A stretch of DNA of 64,000 nt, from positions 1 through 64,000 of the forward strand of contig JAUHYW010000037.1 in NCBI GenBank assembly GCA_030426085.1, read 5' to 3'. Below, piece after piece: positions 55,374 through 63,812 of the stretch. The notes under the pieces are model-generated. The model was not told where the DNA came from. It searched no databases and worked only from the letters and a program-made list of their open reading frames with translations. Each line of letters begins with the position of its first letter. The stretch's first letter is position 1. The translations under genes were made by a program, and so were the position numbers. Origin of the DNA: a bacterium. Its GTDB lineage: Bacteria; Myxococcota_A; Bradymonadia; UBA7976; UBA1532.

Positions 55374-57548
55374 TCACCAGGCAATATCTTTGACCAGTGC
55401 ATCTGGCGGATCCGGAGGGATGACGGTCACGACGGGCGGTCGAGGTGTCGCGGCATCCCGCGGCTCGGGGGGTCGACCTCGTCGCCGAACGCGGCGACGT
55501 CGGCCGGGGGCGGTCGTCGGCCGTGCCTTCGCCACGTCGGGAGCGGGGGGAGAGACATCGGGCGCCGCGTCGACGGCTGCATCAGCCGCTTCGCCCCGGG
55601 CGCCATCGCTCGGGCTGCTGTCCGGGATCGACGCGTCGCGGACGCCGCTCGCGTCCGGCGCAGGCCGGGTCGAGCCGACATCCGCGCCCACGGCGCGGCC
55701 AGCCTCGCCCGTCGTGGCCCCATCACCTATCAAGATCCGCCCCGGCGGATCGCGCCCATCGTCCACCCGGCGGGCCTGCCAGAGCCACCATCCGACCCCG
55801 GCCCCGACGAGGAGCACCAGGACCAGCAGCCCCAGAAGGCCGCCCCGGCGCCGCGGCCCGCGCTCACCGGATGCCTCGGGGTCCAGCTCGATGTTCAGGG
55901 CGCTTACGTCCCCATAGGCCAGCTCGCCCGAGTCCCCCGCGTCGTCGCTTCGAGGCTCATCGAGGGCGTGCCCGGACAACCCCGCCGGCACCGAGGTGCG
56001 CGAGCGCTCGGCGTGGTGCGCCGACGCCAGCGTGCGCACCCGCCGCTCGATCGAGGCCGCCTCGGCCCTCACCTCGTCGAGCAACGCAACGGTGCCGGAG
56101 AACCGGGCGAAGAGGGCCTCGGACCACGGCACCCGCCGAAGCAGCGCGACGCCCGCCTCCAGATACTCCAACGCCTCGACGTAGTGGGCCGCGCGATCCC
56201 GCTCGAACGAGAGCAGCTCGAGGGTGTCGTGCCCATGCAGGCTGCCGTCGTCGACCACCAGCGCCGCCGCCCGATCGAGCGGCTTGAGCGCTCTGACACA
56301 CAGCGCGAGCCCCTCGGTCTCGTGCGCGAGCGGCCCCAGCTCCTCGATCACCGCGGCGTGACGCTCGAAGTCGCGCATCAGCCGCTCGATGGCCTTGTTC
56401 GCCGTCTGCCAGCGCACCCGACCGTACGCCTCGCGGATCGCCAGGAGCGCATCCCGAGCCCCGAGCACCGCGTGCAGGGTGTGCGCCAGCCGTCGCATGC
56501 GGTGGAGCTCGATGCTCTCTCCCGGCGGCACGTGCACCTGATCGGCCCGCCCCTCCAGCGTCGCGTCGAGATCGGCGATGGCGTCGGCGTCGTCCCCGAG
56601 CAAGTCGCCGGCCTGCCCGATGAGCTCCCGGGCCCGGAACGCGACCGCGGCGCTGCGGGCGTTGGCGGCGAGCTCGGCGAAGGCCAGCGCGTCGATCAGG
56701 GCCGCGCGGCCAGCCTCGCCCGAGAGTCGCCGGGCCTCGATGAGCCGCTCGATGACCCACTGCAAGAGGTCTTCGGGCTCACCGTCCAGGGCTTCGGCGA
56801 TGCGCGCCAGCCGCTCCCGGAGCGCAGCGAGGTCGGCCTCGGACGGCCCCTCGACCAGCTTGGTGAAGGTGAGTTGGAAGACGCGCAGGTAGATCGTCCA
56901 CCGCTCGGGCAGATGGCGGAACGGCCGCCCCCAATCCGGCGCGCGCTCATCGCAGTTGCCGTGGAAATCGAGCAGCGCCCGATCCAGGACCTCGGCCACC
57001 AGCGCCAGATCGGGATCGAGCCAGCGGGCGTCGTCGTCCGGCCCCCAGGGGCGGACGACGTTCCAGTCGATCAGCCCGAGCGCCTCGGTCCCCGGATCCC
57101 AGAGGATGGAGTCGTACTTGAGATCGACGTTGCGGACGCCGGCCTCGGCCGCGATCAGCAGCGCATCGGCGAGCTGGATGGCGACCGAGAGGCATTGCCC
57201 GATGGACAGCGCGGTGCGCCCCAGGATGTCGGTCAGCGGCACCCCGGGCATGTAGTCCATCACGAAGAAGCTGCGCTCCAGATCCCGGGCGTGTACCCGG
57301 GGGAAGCGCTGCCGCCCGTCGCCCAGAGCCGCCTCGACCGCCCGCAGTCGATCGAGGGTGTCCGCTTCGGCGAGGAAGGCCGCCGGGTCGAGGCTGGATC
57401 GACCCGTCTCGTCCCGGCGCAACGCCTTGAGCACGAGGCGCTCGTCCCCCGCTTCGAGCAGGAAGACCTCGGCCGTCCGCCCGGTCCCGATCCGCCGCCC
57501 GATCGTGAACGACAGCCCACCGACCGTCAGGGTCTCACCCGGCTGCAA
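55374..57548 (-). CDS. Atypical membrane-anchored protein kinase-like protein
   Basis: A protein of 724 residues. The N-terminal 280 residues have a kinase outline: G-loop GTGRTAEVFLLEAG, K41 in LVLKALRR, and a catalytic loop RNVDLKYDSIL where HRD reads NVD (D142 and K144 kept, the following Asn is Ser147). The metal-binding DFG reads DWN (D161 kept). It is probably an atypical kinase or nucleotide-binding pseudokinase. A long helical part follows (about 290-540), then one membrane helix (about 568-588, LLGLLVLVLLVGAGVGWWLW) and a Pro/Asp/Arg-rich exported tail ending DALVKDIAW. TTG 57548 overlaps the upstream gene by 14 bases; this start is the least certain point. Confidence 0.72.
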   Translation of the reverse strand: MQPGETLTVGGLSFTIGRRIGTGRTAEVFLLEAGDERLVLKALRRDETGRSSLDPAAFLAEADTLDRLRAVEAALGDGRQRFPRVHARDLERSFFVMDYMPGVPLTDILGRTALSIGQCLSVAIQLADALLIAAEAGVRNVDLKYDSILWDPGTEALGLIDWNVVRPWGPDDDARWLDPDLALVAEVLDRALLDFHGNCDERAPDWGRPFRHLPERWTIYLRVFQLTFTKLVEGPSEADLAALRERLARIAEALDGEPEDLLQWVIERLIEARRLSGEAGRAALIDALAFAELAANARSAAVAFRARELIGQAGDLLGDDADAIADLDATLEGRADQVHVPPGESIELHRMRRLAHTLHAVLGARDALLAIREAYGRVRWQTANKAIERLMRDFERHAAVIEELGPLAHETEGLALCVRALKPLDRAAALVVDDGSLHGHDTLELLSFERDRAAHYVEALEYLEAGVALLRRVPWSEALFARFSGTVALLDEVRAEAASIERRVRTLASAHHAERSRTSVPAGLSGHALDEPRSDDAGDSGELAYGDVSALNIELDPEASGERGPRRRGGLLGLLVLVLLVGAGVGWWLWQARRVDDGRDPPGRILIGDGATTGEAGRAVGADVGSTRPAPDASGVRDASIPDSSPSDGARGEAADAAVDAAPDVSPPAPDVAKARPTTAPGRRRRVRRRGRPPEPRDAATPRPPVVTVIPPDPPDALVKDIAW

Positions 57549-59355
57549 TGAACTCGACCCGCGCGTTGGAGAACTCGAAGGGGGCCGCCCCCGAGAGAGG
57601 GCAGGACTCGACCCGCATGCGGCGGTGACCGGTCTCCTCGTCCCGCCGACCGAGCACGATCGCGCGGAAGCTCGGCCGCCAGCCGTCCCAGACGACCTCG
57701 GCCCGAGCCAGCACCTCACCCCGGGCGATGGGCAGCTCCCGAATCCCCGCCAGCAGAACCGGATACGCCGTGCTCTGGTCCAGCACCCGCTCGTTGACGA
57801 GCGCGTCGCCCACGTACAGCGCGATCGTGCCCCGAGGCCGAGGCCGCCTGCGTCGCACGAGGGAGACGACCCGAGGGCGGACCGCCTCGAGGACGATCAC
57901 CAGGATGACTGCCAGCAACGCCGCCTGCCACGGCGCGCCCTCCGTGGAGCCGGGCTGCCCCACCTCGGCCTCGACCTCGACCCGATCGACCTTCATCCGC
58001 CGGGTCGCGGCCGGCTCCAGCACCACCAGATGGCGACCGGGCTCCACATCGTCGAAGCGGGCCTCGGCGCGATCTTCGAGCAGCTTCAGCGGCGCGGAGG
58101 CGCCGGAGTCCAGCGTCACCGAGGGGCGCGTCGCCTCGATGACCGCGGCCGGCGGCACCACGGCCCCCCCGGCGTCGGTGAAGACGGCCCGGACCCGGAG
58201 CCCCCCGTCATCCGGGTTGACCACCAGCCGCGCGGTCAGCGCGCGCGCCGCCGGCTGACAGTCGCTGCGCTCGCCGAGCACCACGGGCGGGTCGCTCGTG
58301 GTCACCGGCATGATCGTGAACCGGCCGGTGACCGCTTCGGGCAGCTCCACGACGCCGGGGCCACTCGGCGCGACCCGCTGCCGTCGGACCTCGCCGGTCG
58401 CGTCTCGATAGCGCACGTTGAAGCCGATCCGGGCGGCCAGCGCCTCGCTCCACTCCACGCCCGGCGAGGCGAAGCGCCAGCGGACGGCGTCGTCGTCGAT
58501 GAGGCTGCAGTCGGTCACGATGACCGCGGGATGCACGACCACCGCGAGGACCCGCACCGGCTCGCCGTCCGGCCCGACGAAACGATGCTCTCCCACCGGC
58601 GGTGACGTCCACACCCGCGCTGTCACCACCCGCTTCGACTTCGCCTCCCCCTCGGGAAAAGCGCGGCCCTCGCCGAGGCTGGGAGCCGATGGCTCGGCGT
58701 CCCCCGGCGCGATGGCCACCAGCCGCTCCACGCCCGGGGTCGCGTCCACCCGGTCGGTCACGGTGACGCGGACCCCCGGGACGCCGCCGAGCGCCGCCGT
58801 CAATGCGCCCCCGGCCGCCTCGAGCATGTCCGCCGTGGGGTCATAGCGCCGGCAGCCGGCGTGCTCGGCGCAGGCTTCGCCGAGGGGGCCCGACGTGGAC
58901 GGGCCCAGCACCGTCAACTCGCCCCGACCCGACTCGGGGACCGCAGCCCACCCCTCGCCGCCGGCCGCCAGCACGATCCGCTTCGCGCCCGAGGGCAATC
59001 CGCCCATGGCCTCCGAGGGCGACCAGCCCTGCCGGCCGGCCTTCACCCCTTCCCGGGCCGCGTCCAACCAGGTGGCCAGAGACCCCGAGGCCCCACCCGA
59101 CCGCCCGGGGCCACGCACGTCCACCTGGACCAGCTCCGGCGAGCCGGGCGCCGCCAGCCCATAGAGAACGGCGTACAGCGCCTCGGTCATGGCCCGAGAT
59201 ACATCGCCTTCCCGAGGACGATCGTCCACCACGACCACTCGAGCGGGCTCGGCCTGCGACGGCCGCAGCGCGCCGAAAGACATGAGACAGACGACCCCGG
59301 CGATCGATGCCCGGAGACCCGCCCTGACAAGCCGCCGCCGCATCCGAGGCGCCAT
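57535..59355 (-). CDS. Exported single-pass membrane protein, sensor-like
   Basis: A protein of 606 residues with a signal peptide (MRRRLVRAGLRASIAGVVCLMSFGALRPSQA), a periplasmic part of about 400 residues, one membrane helix (PWQAALLAVILVIVLEAV) and a cytoplasmic C-terminal domain of about 120 residues rich in beta strands (GTIALYVGDALVNERVL ... PFEFSNARVEFIAAG). The first periplasmic domain begins ARVVVVDDRPREGDVSRAMTEALYAVLYGL and could be a VWA-like or nucleotide-hydrolase-like fold without a visible MIDAS. Later parts (FTIMPVTTSDPPVVL, LVVNPDDGGLRVRAVFTDAGG) look Ig/CNA-like. It leads a three-gene minus-strand unit with the atypical kinase. ATG 59355 is preferred; ATG 59403 is an alternative. 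Confidence 0.68.
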   Translation of the reverse strand: MAPRMRRRLVRAGLRASIAGVVCLMSFGALRPSQAEPARVVVVDDRPREGDVSRAMTEALYAVLYGLAAPGSPELVQVDVRGPGRSGGASGSLATWLDAAREGVKAGRQGWSPSEAMGGLPSGAKRIVLAAGGEGWAAVPESGRGELTVLGPSTSGPLGEACAEHAGCRRYDPTADMLEAAGGALTAALGGVPGVRVTVTDRVDATPGVERLVAIAPGDAEPSAPSLGEGRAFPEGEAKSKRVVTARVWTSPPVGEHRFVGPDGEPVRVLAVVVHPAVIVTDCSLIDDDAVRWRFASPGVEWSEALAARIGFNVRYRDATGEVRRQRVAPSGPGVVELPEAVTGRFTIMPVTTSDPPVVLGERSDCQPAARALTARLVVNPDDGGLRVRAVFTDAGGAVVPPAAVIEATRPSVTLDSGASAPLKLLEDRAEARFDDVEPGRHLVVLEPAATRRMKVDRVEVEAEVGQPGSTEGAPWQAALLAVILVIVLEAVRPRVVSLVRRRRPRPRGTIALYVGDALVNERVLDQSTAYPVLLAGIRELPIARGEVLARAEVVWDGWRPSFRAIVLGRRDEETGHRRMRVESCPLSGAAPFEFSNARVEFIAAG

Positions 59356-59698
59356 GCCCCCGGTGGTATGCTGACAGCGGACGTGGCTCGTATCGCTCAT
59401 CATGAATGCTTCCCGCGCCGACCTTCGAGACTCTAGCGCGGGTCCGCCGACATGGCCAGACCCTACCGCATTATCTGCGATCGGCACGTCTCGTCCGCCA
59501 GTCGACGGCCCGGACCGCCTTCGGTATGCCTTAAAGAGACACGGACGGGACCGGGGCTCTGCTGCCACGAAAGAGTGTGGACGGGCGTCCGCGGGTTGGG
59601 TTAGCGTGGCAGTCGGCGTTCGGAGCCGAGGGCAGATCGGGTGAGTCCCGAGTCGAGCGGACCGAGCGCGACGCACGTCCCGGCGCGAGGTGTCACTC
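59356..59698. other. 343-base divergent intergenic region
   Basis: No gene supported. It is less GC-rich than coding flanks. On the minus strand GATAAT (59475-59470) is a good -10 candidate for the sensor gene; on the plus strand TAGCGT (59602-59607) may serve the kinase. -35 boxes are weak on both sides. An open frame on the minus strand extends through here from the sensor gene but has Arg-rich noncoding composition. Confidence 0.45.
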
Positions 59699-61198
59699 AT
59701 GGAGTTCAGACGACCGACCCGGCTGAGACCCCGGCGGTGTCCGGTGTGCGGGCTCGAGAAAGAGAGCGGGCTCGGAGAGCGCTGCCCCGAGGACGGCGAG
59801 ATCCTCGTGATGCCCGAGCTGCTCGACCAGATGCTCGTCGGAGGCCGCTTCCGGGTCGTCGAGCCGGTCGGTCAGGGTGCGTTCGCCCGGGTGTACGCCG
59901 CGTCCGACCGGGCGCGTGGCTCCGGCTCGGGGGGGCTGGTGGCGGTCAAGCTGCTCAAGCCGAGCATGCGCCATCATCAAGAGGCCCTCGCTCGCTTCGA
60001 TCGTGAGGGCGACCTGCTCCGACAGCTCGAGGGCGTACCCGGCGTGGTCGACCTCGTGCACCGGGGGCGGACCGACGCCGGCGATCCCTTCCTGGCGCTG
60101 GAGTACGTCGACGGCCAGACGCTGCAGGAGGTGCTGCACAACTACGGACACCTGCCGCCGATAGTCGCCTGCCGCATCGCCCTGGCGCTGCTGGAGGCGG
60201 TGGGCGCCATCCACCGCCTGGGCATCGTGCACCGGGATCTCAAGCCCAGCAACATGATCATGCTGTCGGCCGGCGACGCGATCGACCTGCGGCTGCTCGA
60301 CTTCGGCATCGCCCAGTCACCCGATCGCAACGACAACCAGCTGACGATGCAGCATCGCACCGTCGGCACGCCTCAATACATGTCCCCCGAGCTGTGGAAC
60401 AGCTCCCGGGTCGACCGGCGGTCCGACCTGTATGCGATCGGCGTCATCCTGCACTACATGCTCGTGGGATCACAGCCCTACATCGGGGACACGGTCCAGA
60501 TCGCCAACCAGCACAAGACCTCGGCGGTCCCCCGCATCGCGATCAAGGGCGACATCCTGCCCGTCATGTCCGACGTCGTCACCAAGGCGATGAGCAAGCT
60601 GCCCGAGCAACGCTTCGCCTCGGCCGAAGAGATGTACGATGCGCTCGCCGGGGGCCTCGGGCTGGCCTCGCTGGGTGAGGTCCGGGCGGCGCGGGGCAGT
60701 GATACGCTGATCGAGCAGCTCACCGCGGGAGATGGCTCGCCGATCAGCCTGCCGAGCGGCTCGTCGTCGACCCGGGTCGCCGCCGAGACGATCAAGCCGG
60801 CCCGGCCGAGCCCCCGTCGCCTGCTTCGGGTGGCGCTCACGGCGGTCTTCGCCGGTGCGCTCGCCGGGTCCCTCGCCCTCGGGTGGGGCTCGCATGGGGC
60901 CGAAGCGGGGCCGCAGGGGCCGTTCGAGGGCACATCGGCGAGCGTCGAGTTCTCCGACGAGCGGATCGCAGCGCCGGCACCGGTGACCCGATGGACGAGC
61001 CGCTGGACGCCCGGGGTCGCTCGGGCCGAGTTGACCACCCGGGACAGCGAGCGCCCGCCGATCGTGGGGGACGGCTCGAGCGATGGTGACGACCTCTGCA
61101 AGTGGATCCGCGTGCAGGCCGGCTGCGAACTCGAAGATCCCATAACGGGCCGGTGTCTCAATTCGAGATGGAGGCGTAAAAAGGTGTGCCCTCGATGA
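59699..61198 (+). CDS. Ser/Thr protein kinase with N-terminal zinc ribbon
   Basis: A 499-residue kinase. Residues 12-35 form a small zinc ribbon CPVCGLEKESGLGERCPEDG. The kinase core has PVGQGAFARVYAAS, VAVKLLKPS, HRDLKPSN with D180, LLDFGIAQ and GTPQYMSPELW, all active-site residues intact. One membrane helix (about 374-395) leads to an exported tail of about 100 residues with Cys near the C-terminus (CKWIRVQAGCELEDPITGRC). ATG 59699 is chosen because GAGGTG lies 6 bases upstream; an in-frame GTG at 59690 is part of that site. Divergent to the atypical-kinase unit, and its stop overlaps the next gene (ATGA). Confidence 0.92.
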   Translation: MEFRRPTRLRPRRCPVCGLEKESGLGERCPEDGEILVMPELLDQMLVGGRFRVVEPVGQGAFARVYAASDRARGSGSGGLVAVKLLKPSMRHHQEALARFDREGDLLRQLEGVPGVVDLVHRGRTDAGDPFLALEYVDGQTLQEVLHNYGHLPPIVACRIALALLEAVGAIHRLGIVHRDLKPSNMIMLSAGDAIDLRLLDFGIAQSPDRNDNQLTMQHRTVGTPQYMSPELWNSSRVDRRSDLYAIGVILHYMLVGSQPYIGDTVQIANQHKTSAVPRIAIKGDILPVMSDVVTKAMSKLPEQRFASAEEMYDALAGGLGLASLGEVRAARGSDTLIEQLTAGDGSPISLPSGSSSTRVAAETIKPARPSPRRLLRVALTAVFAGALAGSLALGWGSHGAEAGPQGPFEGTSASVEFSDERIAAPAPVTRWTSRWTPGVARAELTTRDSERPPIVGDGSSDGDDLCKWIRVQAGCELEDPITGRCLNSRWRRKKVCPR

Positions 61199-61986
61199 CT
61201 CGTCGCCTGGTGGTCCTCGCGTCGTTGCTGTGCGCCACGCTCGCGCTCGCCCAGAATGTTCGTCAGCAGCAGGAGGCCAACGCCCGCTACCTGAGGGGTG
61301 TCAAGGCGTTCGCCGATGCCATGAAGGCGCTCGACGAGGAGGCCGCGCGGTCGCTCTTCGAGGAGGCGCTGGAACACTTCGGAGCGTCGTATCTGGCCCT
61401 TGTATCCGATGTGCACCAGTCCCTGCTCATGCAGGCGCTGACCCTCAAGCGGCTCAATCGCATGGACGAGGCCTTGCAGCTCTTCGAGTCGCTGCTCGAG
61501 TCACCCAACGAGGCGGTGCGCGAGCGGGCCACCACCGAGCGCACCGCCATCTTCGAGGGTCTGGGAGAGGCCGAATGGGCGATCGTGCAGCTCGAGTGCG
61601 GCCTCTCTCGGGTGTCGGTGCGCGTGCAGCCGACGGCCGTGATCGGAGAGAACGCCGTCTCTGCCGCCCGCCTCGGCAAGTGGGTGCCCTGCGAGCAGTG
61701 GGCGGAGCTCAGCGTGCTGCGGCCCGGCGAGTACGACCTCTACCTCAACCGCAAGGCGCCCGATGGTCGATCGCTCTCGACGCAGCGGAAGATCGAGCTG
61801 GGCATCGGCGCCCGCCAGAAGATCCTCGTGCACTTCGAGCTGGCGCCATCGCCGCCGATCTACATCACGGACTGCAACTGCAACTCGGGTCCCGACTGTC
61901 GGCCCGTTCGGGTCGGCGAGGAGGCCCTGTCGGCGACGACTGTCGAAGCTGGCGATCGGTTCGACGAGGGGCTGCTGCACGACTGA
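61195..61986 (+). CDS. Secreted TPR/PEGA-like protein coupled to the kinase
   Basis: A 263-residue protein with a Sec signal (MTRRLVVLASLLCATLALA, cut about residue 19). The mature N-terminal part is helical and TPR-like (NARYLRGVKAFADAMKALDEEAARSLFEEALEHF, LMQALTLKRLNRMDEALQLFESLLESP). Residues about 145-220 are beta-rich, like a PEGA or carbohydrate-binding strand set (SVRVQPTAVIGENAVSAARLGKWVPCEQWAELSVLRPGEYDLYL). The end is Cys-rich (CNCNSGPDC). ATG 61195 overlaps the kinase stop and follows AAGGTG, so the pair is co-translated; this may be the periplasmic partner of the kinase's exported tail. Confidence 0.75.
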   Translation: MTRRLVVLASLLCATLALAQNVRQQQEANARYLRGVKAFADAMKALDEEAARSLFEEALEHFGASYLALVSDVHQSLLMQALTLKRLNRMDEALQLFESLLESPNEAVRERATTERTAIFEGLGEAEWAIVQLECGLSRVSVRVQPTAVIGENAVSAARLGKWVPCEQWAELSVLRPGEYDLYLNRKAPDGRSLSTQRKIELGIGARQKILVHFELAPSPPIYITDCNCNSGPDCRPVRVGEEALSATTVEAGDRFDEGLLHD

Positions 61987-61990
61987 TCGG

Positions 61991-62010
61991 GCGGGGCCCG
62001 GCGCCCCCGC
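61991..62010. terminator. Hairpin between convergent genes
   Basis: GCGGGG and CCCCGC can pair (6 bases, loop of 8) in the 25-base gap between two converging genes, so it could serve both directions. No U-tract of length. Confidence 0.35.
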
Positions 62011-62011
62011 T

Positions 62012-62704
62012 TCAATAGTTCGTCAGAAACCGCTCCGGCCGCAGACCTCGCTCCACCGCGCGATGCCGCGCCGCGTCCTGCATCTCGGGCTGCCCGCAGG
62101 CGAGCAGCCACCCGTGATCCAGGCGCTCCACCTCGCGCAGCAGCGCGTCCTGCACGTAGCCCCGGCGGCCGGTCCAGCCCGGGGGCGGGCGGCTGAGGCA
62201 CAGGTGCACCGCGAAGCCCCGGTCGCGCAGGCGCTGCTGGCCGACCGTGTCGAGGACCGCGGGCGGGTCGTGGAAGCCAGCGTAGACCGTGGCGGTGCGG
62301 CCGGCGGCGGCCAGGGCCCACAGGGCGCTGCGCAGGCCGTACCAGCCGGAGCCGGTGGCCAGGGCGTAGAGCGGGCCGCGGTGGGCGAGCAGAGCGTCGA
62401 GGGCGTAGCCCGGGCCGGTGGGCGGGCCGAGTTGCACGACGGCGCCCGGGGGGCTGCGCAGCATCGCGGTCGAGCTGCCGCCGTTGTCCTGCACGAAGAA
62501 GCGGGGCCGCGCGGCGCCGGGCGGGCTGGCGATGGCGAAGAAGCCGGTGTGGCCCCCGAGCCGGATCTCGCAGTACTGGCCGGCGGCCCGGTGGCGGGCG
62601 CGCCAGGTCGGATCCACGGCCAGCGTCAGGAGCTGGCCCCGCGGCCCGTCGGTGGCCCGCTCCACGATGCGGGCGGCGTCGAAGGTCGGCTGGACGTCGG
62701 GCAT
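62012..62704 (-). CDS. Ferredoxin reductase-like flavoprotein
   Basis: A 230-residue protein with the two-domain layout of ferredoxin-NADP reductase relatives: a flavin-binding barrel (AAGQYCEIRLGGHTGFFAIASPPG) and a nucleotide-binding domain (LYALATGSGWYGLRSALWAL, GYVQDALLREV, GWLLACGQPEMQDAARHRAVERGL). The usual RxYS flavin motif is replaced by FFAIAS, so flavin binding may be altered. It has no iron-sulfur domain, so it may hand electrons to a partner protein. ATG 62704 is chosen for GAGG six bases upstream; a longer frame to 62866 lacks a ribosome binding site and overlaps the divergent yihY-like gene. Confidence 0.8.
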   Translation of the reverse strand: MPDVQPTFDAARIVERATDGPRGQLLTLAVDPTWRARHRAAGQYCEIRLGGHTGFFAIASPPGAARPRFFVQDNGGSSTAMLRSPPGAVVQLGPPTGPGYALDALLAHRGPLYALATGSGWYGLRSALWALAAAGRTATVYAGFHDPPAVLDTVGQQRLRDRGFAVHLCLSRPPPGWTGRRGYVQDALLREVERLDHGWLLACGQPEMQDAARHRAVERGLRPERFLTNY

Positions 62705-62768
62705 GCAGCCTCGATGCCCGGGGCTCGGCGGGGGTCGCGCGTGACCTTCGACGGGGCCGACATCTCGA

Positions 62769-63716
62769 ATGGGCATGAACGCCGACAACCCCGTGCTGCG
62801 CCGCCTGCGATCGGTCGGCGGCCTGCTGAAGAAGACCGTGCTGCAGTTCATCGACGACGGCTGCATCGACCTCGGCGCCCGGCTGAGCTACTACACCGCG
62901 CTCTCGCTGGCCCCGCTGGTCATCCTGGCCCTGGGCGTCGCTGGCTTCGTGTGGGACGAGCAGGCGGCCTCCGAGCGCTTCATCGACCAGATCGAGCTGC
63001 TGTTCGGCGAGACGGGGGCCGGCGCCATCCAGGAGGTCATGAAGGCGGGGGCCCAGGACGCCGGCGGGGGGCTGGCGGCGGTCATCGGCATCGCGGTGCT
63101 CGTCTTCGGGGCCACGGTGGCCTTCGCCAGCCTCCAGGAGACGATCAACCTCATCTGGCGGGTCGAGCCGGCCCCCGGGCGCAACATCTGGAACTTCGTG
63201 CGCAAGCGCCTGCTGTCGCTGGCGACGATGGGCATGCTGGGGTTTCTGATGCTGGTGTCGCTGCTCGCCAGCTCGACGCTGGCCTTCCTGCTCGAGCAGG
63301 TGCACGGCTGGCTGCCCATCGACGATGGCTGGCTGCTGCGGGCGGGCGACATCGGGCTGTCGCTGCTGCTCTACACCGGCCTGTTCGCCTTCATCTTCAA
63401 GGTGCTGCCCGACGTGCAGATCGCGTGGCGCGACGTGTGGGTCGGCGCGGGGGTGACCGCGGCGCTGTTCGAGATCGGGAAGACGGTGATCGGGCTGTAC
63501 ATCGCCAACAGCGCGGTCATCTCGTCGTACGGGGCGGCGACCTCGCTGGTGGCGTTCCTGGTGTGGGTCTACTACAGCTCGCTCATCCTGTTCTTCGGCG
63601 CCGAGTTCACCCAGGTCTACGCCTCCCGCTATGGTGCCGGCATCGAGCCCGACAGCCACGCGGTGCGGCTCGAGCCGCGGGCCGATCCCGACGGGCAGCC
63701 GTCGGTGCCCGAGTGA
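62769..63716 (+). CDS. YihY/BrkB-family inner membrane protein
   Basis: A 315-residue polytopic membrane protein with the YihY/UPF0761 hallmarks: a soluble N-terminal helix, GARLSYYTALSLAPLVILALGV, the FGATVAFASLQETINLIWRVEP segment, six predicted membrane helices, FKVLPDVQIAWRDVWVGAGVTAALFEIGK and SLVAFLVWVYYSSLILFFGAEFTQVYA. The family's activity is not settled. A short acidic tail follows. ATG at 62769 (MGMNADNP) or 62775. It diverges from the reductase-like gene with a 64-base gap. Confidence 0.92.
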   Translation: MGMNADNPVLRRLRSVGGLLKKTVLQFIDDGCIDLGARLSYYTALSLAPLVILALGVAGFVWDEQAASERFIDQIELLFGETGAGAIQEVMKAGAQDAGGGLAAVIGIAVLVFGATVAFASLQETINLIWRVEPAPGRNIWNFVRKRLLSLATMGMLGFLMLVSLLASSTLAFLLEQVHGWLPIDDGWLLRAGDIGLSLLLYTGLFAFIFKVLPDVQIAWRDVWVGAGVTAALFEIGKTVIGLYIANSAVISSYGAATSLVAFLVWVYYSSLILFFGAEFTQVYASRYGAGIEPDSHAVRLEPRADPDGQPSVPE

Positions 63717-63812
63717 GGCCGCGCCGCCCGGGAGCGCCATGGCCCCCGTCGATCGAGCCACGCTGGTCCGCCAGCTCCGGGCGTCGGGCGTGCGCCCGGG
63801 CCCGGGGCTCGA

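Noticed and set aside
51467-55393. A 1308-codon open frame opposite the giant helical protein
   Set aside because: Composition is Gly/Arg/Leu/His-rich shadow sequence; the minus-strand frame has a zinc ribbon, coherent helices and operon placement.
59356-59700. N-terminal extension of the sensor gene through the intergenic region
   Set aside because: The extension is Arg/Pro/Ser-rich without a ribosome binding site, and a clear signal peptide starts at 59355.
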